Assembly: GCF_900112225.1 (NCBI RefSeq)
Contig: NZ_FOLD01000024.1
Span: forward strand, 1 to 64,000
Length of the DNA: 64,000 nt
Source: Massilia yuzhufengensis
Lineage (GTDB): Bacteria > Pseudomonadota > Gammaproteobacteria > Burkholderiales > Burkholderiaceae_D
Reading direction: 5' to 3'
In this document: in pieces, positions 33,032 through 42,205 of the stretch
How positions within the stretch are numbered: position 1 is the first letter of the stretch
How the letters are laid out: every line of letters begins with the position of its first letter
Program-made: the position numbers and the translations under genes
Notes under the pieces: model-generated
What the model saw: only the letters and a program-made list of their open reading frames with translations
Told to the model about the DNA's origin: nothing
The model's database searches: none

Positions 33032-34057
33032 TTATGTGCAGCACGAAGTGTACTCAAGCAACATGTCTTCGACAAACAATTTTGCCGACAACGGGTGGTC
33101 CGCCACGGCGCGCCGATCGCTGGCGCCCTTGATCGCCCGGTTCAAGCTGGCAGTGTGGACCCGCGCAGCCAGCGCCGCAAGCTCCTTCTGGTAGCGCGGA
33201 TAGTAGCGTATCTTGCCCGACAATTTCACCGAAAACAGGTCGTACAGCCAGCGCTGCTGCCAGGACACCAGCGCCGGCAACGCCGACTTGGACAGCTTGT
33301 CGGCGGTGCGCAGCGCGCTGTCGACGGCCGGGTTGGCGAGGAAATGCAGCAGCGCGTCCAGGTCGTCGCGGCTGCCGCTTTCCGCTTCCCTGAGTGCCGC
33401 CAGCGGCGCCCCGCCCTGCTCGCGCAGCCAGCTGTCGGCGTCAAGCACGCCCTGGGCCTGCAGCCACGCCAGCGCTTCCGCGTGCGATGGCATCGGCAGC
33501 GCGAACTTGCGGCAGCGCGACAGGATGGTCGGCAGCAGGCGGTCCAGGCTGTTGGAGGACAGCAGGAACACGGTGCCCGGCGGCGGTTCCTCCAGGGTTT
33601 TCAGCAGCGCGTTCGAGGCCGGCATATTGAGCGCCTCGGCCGGATACAGCACCACCACCCGCAGCCCTTGCCGATGGGTGGAAATATTCATGAAGTCGGA
33701 CAGCGCGCGGATCTGCTCGATCTTGATCTCTTTCGACGGCGCCTTGGTCGATTTCGATTTGCCGCCGGTGTCGGCGCCTTCTTCGCCGTCGCCCGCGGGT
33801 TCGTCCTCGAGCGCTTCCGGGCGCACGCGGCGGTAGTCCGGATGGTTGTGCTGGGCGAACCAGCCGCAGGACGCGCAGGCTTCGCAGGCGTGGCCGTCCG
33901 GCCGCACGTTTTCGCACAGCAGCGCCTGCGCAAAGGCCTCGATGAAATCGGCCTTGCCCACGCCTTGCGGACCGTGGAACAGGATCGCGTGCGGCATGCG
34001 CTCGCGCATCAACTGCAGCTGGGACCAGGCGGCCTGCTGCCAGGGGTACATCGTCAC
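33032..34057 (-). CDS. holB: DNA polymerase III subunit delta-prime, 341 aa
   Basis: The AAA+ clamp-loader pattern is present: Walker [11 protein letters not shown], a zinc module ([20 protein letters not shown]), [20 protein letters not shown] with the Walker B equivalent, and the SRC sensor [10 protein letters not shown]. An acidic/Lys-rich insertion (residues ~85-110, [19 protein letters not shown]) follows the zinc module and is longer than in E. coli. Subunit of the clamp loader in the replisome. The GTG at 34057 overlaps the tmk stop (GTGA), and an ATG lies two codons later at 34051; either could be used. Confidence 0.95.
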   Translation of the reverse strand: MTMYPWQQAAWSQLQLMRERMPHAILFHGPQGVGKADFIEAFAQALLCENVRPDGHACEACASCGWFAQHNHPDYRRVRPEALEDEPAGDGEEGADTGGKSKSTKAPSKEIKIEQIRALSDFMNISTHRQGLRVVVLYPAEALNMPASNALLKTLEEPPPGTVFLLSSNSLDRLLPTILSRCRKFALPMPSHAEALAWLQAQGVLDADSWLREQGGAPLAALREAESGSRDDLDALLHFLANPAVDSALRTADKLSKSALPALVSWQQRWLYDLFSVKLSGKIRYYPRYQKELAALAARVHTASLNRAIKGASDRRAVADHPLSAKLFVEDMLLEYTSCCT

Positions 34058-34680
34058 AACAATTTCTCCAACACTTGTGCCAGCCGCACCCGGATCGCCT
34101 CGATGCTCTGGGTCGAATCGATCACCACGATGCGCTCGGGGAATTGCGCGGCGCGGCGCAGGTATTCATGGCGGCATTTTTCAAAGAAATCCGCCTGCTC
34201 GCGCTCGAACTTGTCGAGCGTGCGGGTGGCGTCCAACCGCTGCCTGGCCACTTCCAGGGGCACGTCGAACAGGAGGGTCAGGTCCGGCTGCAGCGCCGGA
34301 TGCACCCACTGTTCCAGCGCTTCCATCTTTGCACGGTCCAGGCCCCGCCCGCCGCTCTGGTAGGCGAAGCTGGCGTCGGTAAACCGGTCCGACAGCACCC
34401 ACTTGCCGGCGGCGAGGTTGGGCGCGATGACTTGGGCGATATGCTCGCGGCGGCTGGCGAACATCAGCAAGGCCTCGGTTTCCAGGTGCATCTTCTCGTG
34501 CAGCAGCAACTCGCGCAGCTTCTCGCCCAGCGGCGTGCCGCCCGGCTCGCGCGACGACACGACGTCCTTGCCGCGCGCGGCGAGGAAATCGGTGACAAAA
34601 CCAATGTGGGTCGACTTGCCGGCGCCGTCGATCCCCTCGAACGTCATGAACTTGCCTGTTACGGTACTGCTATGTGTCAT
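34054..34680 (-). CDS. tmk: Thymidylate kinase, 208 aa
   Basis: The P-loop [15 protein letters not shown], the DRF motif ([16 protein letters not shown]) and the lid region match dTMP kinase. It phosphorylates dTMP to dTDP in the cytoplasm. The ATG overlaps the mltG TGA (ATGA) and its own end overlaps holB, so mltG, tmk and holB are translationally coupled. Confidence 0.97.
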   Translation of the reverse strand: MTHSSTVTGKFMTFEGIDGAGKSTHIGFVTDFLAARGKDVVSSREPGGTPLGEKLRELLLHEKMHLETEALLMFASRREHIAQVIAPNLAAGKWVLSDRFTDASFAYQSGGRGLDRAKMEALEQWVHPALQPDLTLLFDVPLEVARQRLDATRTLDKFEREQADFFEKCRHEYLRRAAQFPERIVVIDSTQSIEAIRVRLAQVLEKLL

Positions 34681-35735
34681 TGATTGATCCGTCGCTGGTA
34701 CTGGTTCACTGCCCGGTTGTGGTCGTTCAGGTTGTCCGAAAACTGGCTGGTGCCGTCGCCGCGCGAGACGAAATACAGCGCCTGGGTGGTGGCCGGCGCC
34801 AGCGCGGCGGCCAGCGACTGCACGCCCGGCAGCGAAATCGGCGTCGGCGGCAGGCCGGCGCGGGTATAGGTATTGTACGGCGTGTCGGTCTCCAGATCCT
34901 TCTTGCGGATCTGGCCCACGAAGCGCTCGCCCATGCCGTAGATGACGGTCGGGTCGGTCTGCAGCAGCATGCCGGTGCGCAGGCGGTTCACGAACACGCC
35001 GGCGATCATGGTGCGCTCGCTCTTCTGCCCGGTTTCCTTCTCGATGATCGAGGCCATGATCAGCGCCTCGTACGGATTCTTGTACGGCAGGCTGGTGTCG
35101 CGCCCGTCCCAGGCCGCCTTCAGGTGGGCCAGCATGGCCTGGTGGGCCTTGCGGTAGATGTCCAGTTCGGATGAGCCCTTGGCGAACAAATACGTATCCG
35201 GGAAGAACAGGCCTTCCGGCGACGTGTATTCCTTGGAGATCTTCGCCATCAGCTCCTGGTCGGTGAGCTTGACGGTGTCGTGGCGCAGGCGGTCGTGGCC
35301 GGCCAGCGCGGCACGCATCTGGCGGAAAGTCCAGCCTTCGATGATGGTGACGGTTTCCTGCGCGAACTCGCCGCGCACCAGCTGGGTCAACAGGCGCCGG
35401 GGTGAGGTATTCGGCTTGAGCTCGTAACTGCCGGCCTTGATCTTGCCGGCCTGGCCGGTGACGCGCGCCAGGATGTTGAACAAGTGCTTGTTGACCGGCA
35501 CCCCGGCCGCGGCCATCTGCTGCGCCGCCGCGCCGACGCCGCTGCCCGGGTTGATGGAGAACTCGATGACTGGTGCGCCGGTGGTCAGCGGGCTTTTGGC
35601 CCAGTACGAGAATCCGGCGATCGCGGCCACCGACACGATGGCGCCGGTGACCAGGAGTTTTTTGATAAATGCCATTGGTTTTTTCTTGGGGTTGCGCCTT
35701 GGTTTTCGCCCCTTCGGGCGCGAATTTGCCGACAT
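34677..35735 (-). CDS. mltG: Endolytic peptidoglycan transglycosylase MltG, 352 aa
   Basis: An N-terminal basic stretch and one membrane helix ([20 protein letters not shown]) anchor it in the inner membrane. The YceG/LysM-like part is followed by the catalytic segment [17 protein letters not shown] with the active Glu, then [12 protein letters not shown] and [14 protein letters not shown]. It cleaves nascent glycan strands and helps set their length. The start at 35735 gives a 20-residue Arg/Lys leader. The internal ATG at 35675 (MAFIKKLL) is closer to the E. coli length of 340 aa and cannot be excluded. Confidence 0.95.
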   Translation of the reverse strand: MSANSRPKGRKPRRNPKKKPMAFIKKLLVTGAIVSVAAIAGFSYWAKSPLTTGAPVIEFSINPGSGVGAAAQQMAAAGVPVNKHLFNILARVTGQAGKIKAGSYELKPNTSPRRLLTQLVRGEFAQETVTIIEGWTFRQMRAALAGHDRLRHDTVKLTDQELMAKISKEYTSPEGLFFPDTYLFAKGSSELDIYRKAHQAMLAHLKAAWDGRDTSLPYKNPYEALIMASIIEKETGQKSERTMIAGVFVNRLRTGMLLQTDPTVIYGMGERFVGQIRKKDLETDTPYNTYTRAGLPPTPISLPGVQSLAAALAPATTQALYFVSRGDGTSQFSDNLNDHNRAVNQYQRRINQ

Positions 35736-35788
35736 CTTTATAATGAGCCCGTAATGATAAAGCCTAATTGCTAATACTAACTGGATTT

Positions 35789-36847
35789 ATGCCTAACTGG
35801 ACAGATACGCTTTCCGCGCTCGGCGCCCGATTCCACCCCGCTGACGCGTCGCAGGTGGAAGATTTCGGCCGTCCCCTCGCCGCCGCCGAGCTGGCCGACG
35901 GTTTCGTCGCCGCCGTCACCGACCTGGGGCTGATCGCCGTCCAGGGCGACGACGCCGCCAGTTTCCTCCACAAGCAGCTGACCAACGACGTCGAGCACCT
36001 CGGCCTGCAGGAGGCCCGGCTGGCCGGCTTCTGCACGCCCAAGGGCCGGCTGCAGGCAACTTTCCTGTACTGGCGTGGTGCCGATACGGTCTATTTGCAG
36101 CTGCCGCGCGCGATCCAGGCGCCGCTGCAAAAGCGCCTGTCGATGTTCGTGCTGCGCGACAAAGCCAAGCTGCGCGACGCCACCCAGGAAGCGCCGTTCG
36201 CGGCCATGCTCGGGCTGGGCGGCGCCAGGGCCCAGGCCATGCTCGCCCGCCATGTCGCTATGCTGCCGGACGTGCCCTACGGCAAGGCCGAGGGCGACTT
36301 CGGCACCGTGCTGCGCCTGTCCGACGTGTTCGGCGCGCCGCGCTACCTGTGGCTGGCCTCCATCGAGGCGGCCAGCGCCGCCCTGCCGGCACTGGCCGCC
36401 GAACTGGCGCTGGGCGGCAACCAGGCCTGGAACCTGGCCGCCATCCACGCCGGCGTACCGCAGGTAACCAGCGCGACGCAAGAGCAGTTCGTCCCGCAAA
36501 TGATCAACCTCGAACTGCTGGGCGGCGTCAATTTCAAGAAAGGCTGCTACCCGGGCCAGGAAATCGTCGCGCGCAGCCAGTATCTCGGCAAGCTCAAGCG
36601 CCGCACCGCGCTGGCGACGGTCGACCAGGCCGATGCCCGCGCCGGCGACGAAGTGTTTTCCATGGCCGACCCTGGCCAGCCCTGCGGCATGGTCGTCAAT
36701 GCGGCGGCCAATGGCCTGGGCGGCGCCGACCTGCTGGTGGAGATGAAGCTGGGCGCCCTCGGCGAAGACGTGCGCCATGGCGCGGCCGGCGGGCCGGCGC
36801 TGGTGTTCCAGCACATGCCCTACCACCTCGACGCGATCGACGTCTGA
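35789..36847 (+). CDS. ygfZ: Folate-binding protein YgfZ, 352 aa
   Basis: A GcvT-like fold with the family hallmark FKKGCYPGQEIVARSQY (K-G-C-Y-x-G-Q-E), in which Cys is needed for activity in E. coli. The protein uses tetrahydrofolate and supports the assembly or repair of certain iron-sulfur enzymes such as MiaB. It is divergent from mltG with about 50 bp between starts, so promoters overlap. The next gene starts one base after its stop. Confidence 0.93.
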   Translation: MPNWTDTLSALGARFHPADASQVEDFGRPLAAAELADGFVAAVTDLGLIAVQGDDAASFLHKQLTNDVEHLGLQEARLAGFCTPKGRLQATFLYWRGADTVYLQLPRAIQAPLQKRLSMFVLRDKAKLRDATQEAPFAAMLGLGGARAQAMLARHVAMLPDVPYGKAEGDFGTVLRLSDVFGAPRYLWLASIEAASAALPALAAELALGGNQAWNLAAIHAGVPQVTSATQEQFVPQMINLELLGGVNFKKGCYPGQEIVARSQYLGKLKRRTALATVDQADARAGDEVFSMADPGQPCGMVVNAAANGLGGADLLVEMKLGALGEDVRHGAAGGPALVFQHMPYHLDAIDV

Positions 36848-36848
36848 G

Positions 36849-37127
36849 ATGACCGACCTGTACGTCTATTACAAGCTGCGCAGCGGCGATGCGGCCGCCC
36901 TCGCCCCGCGGGTGCGTGCGATGCAGGCGCAGCTGGGCGCGGCGTGCCAGCTCAAGCAGCGTCCGGAGGCGCGCGACGGCCTGCTCACCTGGATGGAAGT
37001 CTATCCATCCGTCCCCGGCGGTTTCGATGCCCGCCTCGAACAGGCCGCGCTCAATGCCGGCCTGGCCGCTTTCATCCAGGGGCCGCGCCGGCTCGAAATC
37101 TTTACGGACCTGACGCCATGTGCCTGA
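36849..37127 (+). CDS. DUF4936 family protein, 92 aa
   Basis: A small alpha/beta protein: TDLYVYYKLRSGDAAALAPR, then QLKQRPEARDGLLTWMEVYP and a C-terminal strand (RLEIFTDLTPC). It matches the DUF4936 family, found almost only in Burkholderiales right after ygfZ. Function unknown, but the linkage suggests a shared role. It starts one base after ygfZ and its end overlaps the next gene by 10 bp. Confidence 0.85.
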   Translation: MTDLYVYYKLRSGDAAALAPRVRAMQAQLGAACQLKQRPEARDGLLTWMEVYPSVPGGFDARLEQAALNAGLAAFIQGPRRLEIFTDLTPCA

Positions 37128-37867
37128 TCGTCTTCGCATGGCAGGTGCTGCCCGGCGTACCCGTCATCGCCGCGGCCAACCGCGACGAATTCTACGACCG
37201 CCCCGCGACGCCCGCCCGCCCGTGGCCGGAACACCCGCACATTATCGCCGGCCGCGATTTGCTGCACGGCGGCAGCTGGATGGGGATCACGACGACGGGA
37301 ACCAACGGCCCGAAGTTCGCGGCCCTGACCAATATCCGTGGCCCGGCCGAGCGGCGCGAGAACGCGCCCTCGCGCGGCGACCTGGTGGCCGACTTCCTGA
37401 AAGGCACGCTGCCGGCCGCCGACTACCTGCAACAGGTCGTCGCCCGCGGCGACGTGTACAACGGCTTCAACCTGGTGCTGGGCGACCGCGACCAGCTGTA
37501 CTGGTACTCGAACCGCGGCGGCGACGACCCGCGCAACGGCCTGCCGCTGGAACCGGGCCGCATCTACGGCATTTCGAACGGCCTGCTGGACGCTCCCTGG
37601 CCCAAGGTGCTGCGCACCAAGGCGCAATTTGCCAGCCTGCTGTGCCAGGGCGCGCCGGAAGACGCCTATTTCGAGATGCTGGCCGACACCACCCGCGCGC
37701 CCGACCTGCGCCTGCCGGAAACCGGCGTGCCGATCGAACTCGAACGCCAACTGTCTCCGGTGTGCATCGAGATGGAAGGCTACGGCACCCGCACCTCGAC
37801 CGTGGTCAAGCTCTACCGCGAAGGCGAGCCGGAGCTGCATGAGCGTTTCGTGCAGCCGCTTGGCTAA
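37118..37867 (+). CDS. NRDE family protein (TANGO2-like), 249 aa
   Basis: The N-terminal Cys and family motif are present: MCLIVFAWQV and AANRDEFYDRPATPARPW, then LHGGSWMGITTTG and FAALTNIRGPAERR. The family includes mammalian TANGO2 and bacterial proteins of the Ntn-hydrolase type. Work on TANGO2-like proteins has linked them to haem or lipid handling, but the bacterial role is not settled. Third gene of the ygfZ-DUF4936 operon, overlapping the previous stop by 10 bp. Confidence 0.9.
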   Translation: MCLIVFAWQVLPGVPVIAAANRDEFYDRPATPARPWPEHPHIIAGRDLLHGGSWMGITTTGTNGPKFAALTNIRGPAERRENAPSRGDLVADFLKGTLPAADYLQQVVARGDVYNGFNLVLGDRDQLYWYSNRGGDDPRNGLPLEPGRIYGISNGLLDAPWPKVLRTKAQFASLLCQGAPEDAYFEMLADTTRAPDLRLPETGVPIELERQLSPVCIEMEGYGTRTSTVVKLYREGEPELHERFVQPLG

Positions 37868-38017
37868 GGTGCAGTGTCGGCGCAACGTTTGTGCGCAACG
37901 ACTATAAATTGTCCTGTGGCAATGTTAAAGTGATGGGCGCGCCGCCTGGCGGCGCGCGTAGCGACGATCGCCAACCAGCACCCGCAGCGCCCTGCGCCGC
38001 ACTTTACGCCTAACGCC

Positions 38018-38824
38018 ATGACCATCATGCACCAGGAACTTGTCGACCGACTCGATTCCGACACCTTCGATCCGGACGTATTCCGGGCAGCCGGCGTTTT
38101 CGTCGTGCGCAATGCTGTCAGCCTTGAGGTGATGCGCGCGTGGCAGGACGAGTGGGCGGCGTTTTACGCATCGTCGCTGCGCGAAGGCCGCGACGTCAAC
38201 CGGGCCAATCCGGTGTCGCTGACCGAGTCGCTGCCGGAGAAGCTGGCCGCCATGGTCCACGAGCCTGCTTTCGCCCGCATCCTCACGCAAGTGTTCGGCC
38301 CCCACGTGGCCGTGTACAACCACCGCTTCGTCATCAAGGATCAGTTTAGTCCGGGCAAGGTGTTCCTGCACCAGGACAGCTGCTACCACTTGGGCAACCT
38401 GAACAAATGCAGCATCTTCACCCCGCTGAGCGTCGTCGATGCCGCCAATGGCGCGATGAGCTTCCATGTCGGTTCGCACAAGCTGGGCGTGCTGGGCGAC
38501 GCCGGTGAGATCAATCCGGCTGCCTTCGACTTCAGCTGGCCGAAAATCACGCCGGAGCTCAACCCTGGTGACCTGGTCATCATGAACAGTTCGCTATGGC
38601 ACGAGTCGGGCCCGAACACATCGGGTGTGCACCGCATCCTGGCCGATACCATCTTCCAGCCGGCCGACGATCCGACCGGAAAGGAGCTGGTCTGCGGTGA
38701 ATGGCAGACCGACATCTTCTATTCCACCCAGAATCACATCCGCCTGTTCACGAACTCCCGGATCTTGAAGTTAATTAAATACGAAAAGGAACGGGCCGCG
38801 TCCGATACCAAGGCAACGTCCTGA
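38018..38824 (+). CDS. Phytanoyl-CoA dioxygenase (PhyH) family protein, 268 aa
   Basis: The Fe(II)/2-oxoglutarate oxygenase fold is indicated by KVFLHQDSCYHLG (His-x-Asp) and a distal His in SLWHESGPNTSGVHRILAD with the Arg that would hold 2-oxoglutarate. Such enzymes hydroxylate small molecules, lipids or natural-product intermediates. It starts a two-gene operon with a methyltransferase 10 bp downstream, pointing to modification of a shared substrate, perhaps a sugar or a secondary metabolite. No strong ribosome binding site precedes the ATG; the ATG at 38027 is an alternative. Confidence 0.85.
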   Translation: MTIMHQELVDRLDSDTFDPDVFRAAGVFVVRNAVSLEVMRAWQDEWAAFYASSLREGRDVNRANPVSLTESLPEKLAAMVHEPAFARILTQVFGPHVAVYNHRFVIKDQFSPGKVFLHQDSCYHLGNLNKCSIFTPLSVVDAANGAMSFHVGSHKLGVLGDAGEINPAAFDFSWPKITPELNPGDLVIMNSSLWHESGPNTSGVHRILADTIFQPADDPTGKELVCGEWQTDIFYSTQNHIRLFTNSRILKLIKYEKERAASDTKATS

Positions 38825-38834
38825 GCCCCAGACC

Positions 38835-39956
38835 ATGTCATCTACACACGCGACTTGCCTCATCTGCGGTTCCTCCATGGAACGCACCGCCAATCCCTTC
38901 TGCGAGGTCCAGGGCCAGCTGCTCTATCCGGATGCCGAAGTCCGCCAGTATGTCTGTACCGGTTGCAGCCATGGCTGGCTGCAGCACGGGGTCCCGCTCG
39001 ACTTGCTGTACAACTCGAATGTTGCGCTGCCCACCGACTATGTCAATGGCGACCGGCGCTTTGCGTTCATCGAGGCGCACGTGGACTTGTCGACGATCAG
39101 CGGCAAAGTGGTGGAATTCGGCGGCGGCCCCGGCGAGCTGGCCGAGCAGGCGAGGAAAGCGACCGGCCACCCGCGTGCGGCGGTAGTCGATTTCGTCAAC
39201 CGCGTGGCCGCCGACACCCTCGATTTCATCCCGCTGGACTTCAATTCCGAGGCCGCGCAGATCCCGCGCATCTTCGCGGACTCGGCCGGCGCCAGGAACC
39301 TGTTCCTGCTCTCGCACGTGGTCGAGCACCTGTACGACCCGGCGATCCTGCTGGGCGAGCTGGCCACATTCCCGGACAGCGTCGTGTATATCGAGGTGCC
39401 GGACTTCGGCAGCCGGCATGCGCTGTCGACCCTGAAGTTTTCGCTCAACTGCCTCGAGCACCTGCACTACTTTACGGCGCGCTCGCTCCTGGCCTTGCTG
39501 GACAAGGCTGGATTCGACATCGTCGCCTTCGAAACGCAATCGGCCCCGAGCATGCCGGCCATCCGCGCCCTGTGCGTGCCGGCCCGGCGCCACCACAATG
39601 CCGTGCTTGACTACCAGGGGCACTTTTCCGAGGTCGTCTCGCGCCTGAAAGACAAGATCGCCCAGGCCGGCCCCAGGACCCGGGTGTGGGTATGGGGACT
39701 GTCGGCCTTCATGGCCCAGGCCCTCGACGAACTCGGGGACGAACGCCAGCAGGTTGCCGGCATTTTCGACACCCGCTACCCGCACCCCGAATTCCTGGGC
39801 ATCCCGGTGGCGCGCGAGCCTGGCGCCGCAGCGCACGCCAATGGCGCAGCACCGCTGGTGGTGTGCGGCTCGACCTATTCCGCGGTGCAGAAAGTCATCG
39901 GCGCCAAGGCCCGGGCGGCGTTTCCCGGTGCGGAATTCTTCGCCATCACTGCTTGA
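38835..39956 (+). CDS. SAM-dependent C-methyltransferase-like protein with zinc-ribbon N-terminus, 373 aa
   Basis: The N-terminus has two Cys pairs (CLICGS at residues ~8-11 and YVCTGCSHGW at ~41-44), like the zinc domain of sugar C-methyltransferases of the TylC3 type. The SAM domain follows: KVVEFGGGPGELAEQARK (motif I), LFLLSHVVEHLYDPA and VYIEVPDFGSRHAL. The last ~110 residues (VWVWGLSAFMAQALDE to LVVCGSTYSAVQKVI) resemble the C-terminal Rossmann-like C-methyltransferase domain. This suggests methylation of a nucleotide-linked sugar or similar molecule. It is co-transcribed with the PhyH-type oxygenase. Confidence 0.82.
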   Translation: MSSTHATCLICGSSMERTANPFCEVQGQLLYPDAEVRQYVCTGCSHGWLQHGVPLDLLYNSNVALPTDYVNGDRRFAFIEAHVDLSTISGKVVEFGGGPGELAEQARKATGHPRAAVVDFVNRVAADTLDFIPLDFNSEAAQIPRIFADSAGARNLFLLSHVVEHLYDPAILLGELATFPDSVVYIEVPDFGSRHALSTLKFSLNCLEHLHYFTARSLLALLDKAGFDIVAFETQSAPSMPAIRALCVPARRHHNAVLDYQGHFSEVVSRLKDKIAQAGPRTRVWVWGLSAFMAQALDELGDERQQVAGIFDTRYPHPEFLGIPVAREPGAAAHANGAAPLVVCGSTYSAVQKVIGAKARAAFPGAEFFAITA

Positions 39957-40010
39957 CCCACGAACGGCGGGACCGACAGGGTGGGGGTCACGCCTGGAAC
40001 AGGCGCCGGC

Positions 40011-40925
40011 TCAATGCTTGGGCTTGCGCTTGATCCCCGCCTTGAGCATCTCCGTCACCTGCGGCGTCGCGCCATACGGATCCGCCGGTGGCTTGCCCTG
40101 CACGATCGCGTCGAAGCGCTCCTGCGCCGCGCCCAGCGCCTGCGGGTGCGAGTACACGAAGAAGCGTCCTTCGCGGATCGCGTCGAACGTGATCCGCGCC
40201 ACGTCCGCGGCCGTCACCTTGCCCGACTCGACCGCCTTTTCGGTCAGCATCTGCGACGCCACCTGGCTGGGCGTGGTGCGTTCGTGGCTCGATAAATCGT
40301 CCGGCCGGTTGCGCTCGGAATGGGCGATCCCGGTCGGCACGAAATACGGGCACAGCACCGATGCCCGGATCGGCGCGTCGACCAGCTTCAGGTCGTGGTA
40401 TAGCGTCTCGGACAGCGCGACCACGGCGTGCTTCGACACGTTGTACACGCCCATCGCCGGCGGCGTGAGCAGGCCCGCCATCGACGCCGTGTTGACGATG
40501 TGGCCTTCGAAATCGGCATCGCGTTCGGCGCATTCCAGCATCACCCGCGTGAACACGCGCACCCCGTGAATCACGCCCCACAGGTTCACGCCGAGCACCC
40601 ATTCCCAGTCCTGTTCCGAGTTCTCCCAGATCAGGCCACCGGAGCCGACGCCGGCGTTATTGAAGACCAGGTGCACGCCGCCGAAGCGGGCGACGGCCGA
40701 ATCGGCCAGTTCCTGCACGTGCGAGCCCTTGCTGACGTCGCACACCATGGCCAGCACCTCGGCCCCCTGGGCCAGCAGTTCCTCGGCGGCGTGCTCGAGT
40801 GCCTTGGCCTGGACGTCGGCCAGCACCAGCTTCATGCCCAGGGCGGCGGCCGTGTTGGCGAATTCACGTCCCAGGCCGCTGGCGGCGCCCGTGATGACGG
40901 CGACCTTGCCGCGAAAATCCTTCAT
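40011..40925 (-). CDS. Short-chain dehydrogenase/reductase, 304 aa
   Basis: Cofactor loop VAVITGAASGLGREFAN, NNAG in LVFNNAGVGSGG and the catalytic Tyr/Lys in VYNVSKHAV are all present; Asp in VLADVQAK suggests NAD over NADP. The C-terminal extension (residues ~230-304) ends in a basic KRKPKH. It may oxidise or reduce a hydroxyacyl or steroid-like substrate; the true one is unknown. GGGAG precedes ATG 40925. It follows the second SDR gene by 31 bp in one transcription unit. Confidence 0.9.
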   Translation of the reverse strand: MKDFRGKVAVITGAASGLGREFANTAAALGMKLVLADVQAKALEHAAEELLAQGAEVLAMVCDVSKGSHVQELADSAVARFGGVHLVFNNAGVGSGGLIWENSEQDWEWVLGVNLWGVIHGVRVFTRVMLECAERDADFEGHIVNTASMAGLLTPPAMGVYNVSKHAVVALSETLYHDLKLVDAPIRASVLCPYFVPTGIAHSERNRPDDLSSHERTTPSQVASQMLTEKAVESGKVTAADVARITFDAIREGRFFVYSHPQALGAAQERFDAIVQGKPPADPYGATPQVTEMLKAGIKRKPKH

Positions 40926-40956
40926 GCTCTTCTCCCTCGATGACAACAACGTCGAA

Positions 40957-41739
40957 TCAAACGGCAGACACGCCGCCATCGACGGCCAGGGTCTGCCCGG
41001 TGATGTGCTTGCCGGCGTCGGAGGCGAACAGCACCACCGCCCCCTTCAGGTCCTCGTCGTCGCCCAGCCGGTTCAGCGGCGCATCCTTGGCCAGGTTCTC
41101 GGCGCCGAACGCGGCCAGCACGCCCTTGGTCATCTTCGACGGGAAGAAGCCGGGGGCGATCGAATTGACCGTGATGCCAAAGCGGCCCCATTCGCCGGCC
41201 AGCGCGCGCGTGAAGTTGACCACCGCGCCCTTGGAGGTGTTGTAAGCGATGGTCTGCATCGTGCCCGGCGGGTTGCCGGCCAGGCCGGCGATCGACGAGA
41301 TACTGATGATACGCCCGTAGCCGCGCGGGATCATGGACAGTTTGCCGACCGCCTGCGTGACCAGGAAAATGCTGCGCACGTTCAGGTCCATCACCTTGTC
41401 CCAGGCGTCCAGCGGGTAATCCTCGGCCGGGGCGCCCCAGCTGGCGCCGGCGTTGTTGACGAGGATGTCGATGTGGCCGAGGCGCTGCATCGCTTCCTGG
41501 ACGAAGGCTTGTACCTGCGTTTCGTCGGCGAGGTCGGCGGCGATGCTGGAGGCGTCGATGCCGCGCGCGGCCAGGTGGGCGACGGCTTCGTCGAGCTCTT
41601 CCTGCTTGCGCGACGAGATGACGACCCGCGCGCCCTGCTCGCCAAGGGCTTCGGCCATCTGCAGGCCCAGGCCGCGCGAGCCGCCGGTGACGATGGCGGT
41701 TTTGCCTTGCAGGGAGAAGAGTTGTTGGGTGGTGCGCAT
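40957..41739 (-). CDS. Short-chain dehydrogenase/reductase, 260 aa
   Basis: Classical SDR: KTAIVTGGSRGLGLQMAEAL (Arg after the Gly loop and SSRK after strand 2 suggest NADP), LVNNAGASWGAP, ISSIAGLAGNPPG and the catalytic AYNTSKGAVVNF. The C-terminus (ITGQTLAVDGGVSAV) is typical of FabG-like or gluconate-5-dehydrogenase-like members. GGAGA precedes the ATG. With the downstream SDR, the Dabb protein and the thiolase upstream, it suggests a beta-oxidation-like or ring-degradation pathway. Confidence 0.92.
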   Translation of the reverse strand: MRTTQQLFSLQGKTAIVTGGSRGLGLQMAEALGEQGARVVISSRKQEELDEAVAHLAARGIDASSIAADLADETQVQAFVQEAMQRLGHIDILVNNAGASWGAPAEDYPLDAWDKVMDLNVRSIFLVTQAVGKLSMIPRGYGRIISISSIAGLAGNPPGTMQTIAYNTSKGAVVNFTRALAGEWGRFGITVNSIAPGFFPSKMTKGVLAAFGAENLAKDAPLNRLGDDEDLKGAVVLFASDAGKHITGQTLAVDGGVSAV

Positions 41740-41797
41740 TGGTGTTGTCTCCGTTATTTTTTTGTGGTGAAGTTATTGTCGCGTACTTCGGTGACGA

Positions 41798-41830
41798 GAT
41801 TGGGTACCGGCCTGCGCCGGTACGACGGTC
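41798..41830. repeat. Family B dispersed palindrome, third site
   Basis: The unit reads GATTGGGTACCGGCCTGCGC and closes with CGGTACGACGGTC. A second, partial copy of its end (CACGTCGTACCG) lies at about 41850. It lies between the SDR gene and the Dabb gene. Confidence 0.7.
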
Positions 41831-41891
41831 TTTAGGCCACGTAAGCAAGCACGTCGTACCGCCAAGTTTGCATGCATCGCGCTAGCCCCTA

Positions 41892-42194
41892 TTACACCTC
41901 ATAATCCATACACTGCCTCCCCTCCCGAATCGCCCCAATAAACGGCACCACCGCCTTGTGCGTCGGGTGCACCGCATACGCCTCCAGCGCGGCCTTGTCC
42001 GCAAACTCGGAATACAGCACGACGTCATACGTCGCTTCCAGCCCCGGCTGCGCCAGCACCACTTCGAACTTCAGCTGTCCCGGCACGATATTCGCGCACT
42101 CGTCCAGCCGGCGCTTCATTTCGCGTGCGTTGGTGGCGCGGTCGGCGCCTTCGGCTTCGTCCTTCAGTTTCCACATCACGATGTGCTTGATCAT
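41892..42194 (-). CDS. Dabb-family (stress-responsive A/B barrel) protein, 100 aa
   Basis: The chain starts MIKHIVMWKLKDEAEG and contains ATYDVVLYSEFADKAALEAY and HPTHKAVVPFI, the Dabb pattern of a dimeric ferredoxin-like barrel. Family members include stress proteins and polyketide cyclase-like enzymes. The start at ATG 42194 gives exactly the family length; longer readings run into the thiolase gene. It lies 11 bp downstream of the thiolase stop and is probably co-transcribed with it. Confidence 0.9.
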   Translation of the reverse strand: MIKHIVMWKLKDEAEGADRATNAREMKRRLDECANIVPGQLKFEVVLAQPGLEATYDVVLYSEFADKAALEAYAVHPTHKAVVPFIGAIREGRQCMDYEV

Positions 42195-42205
42195 GCTTAT
42201 CCCCG

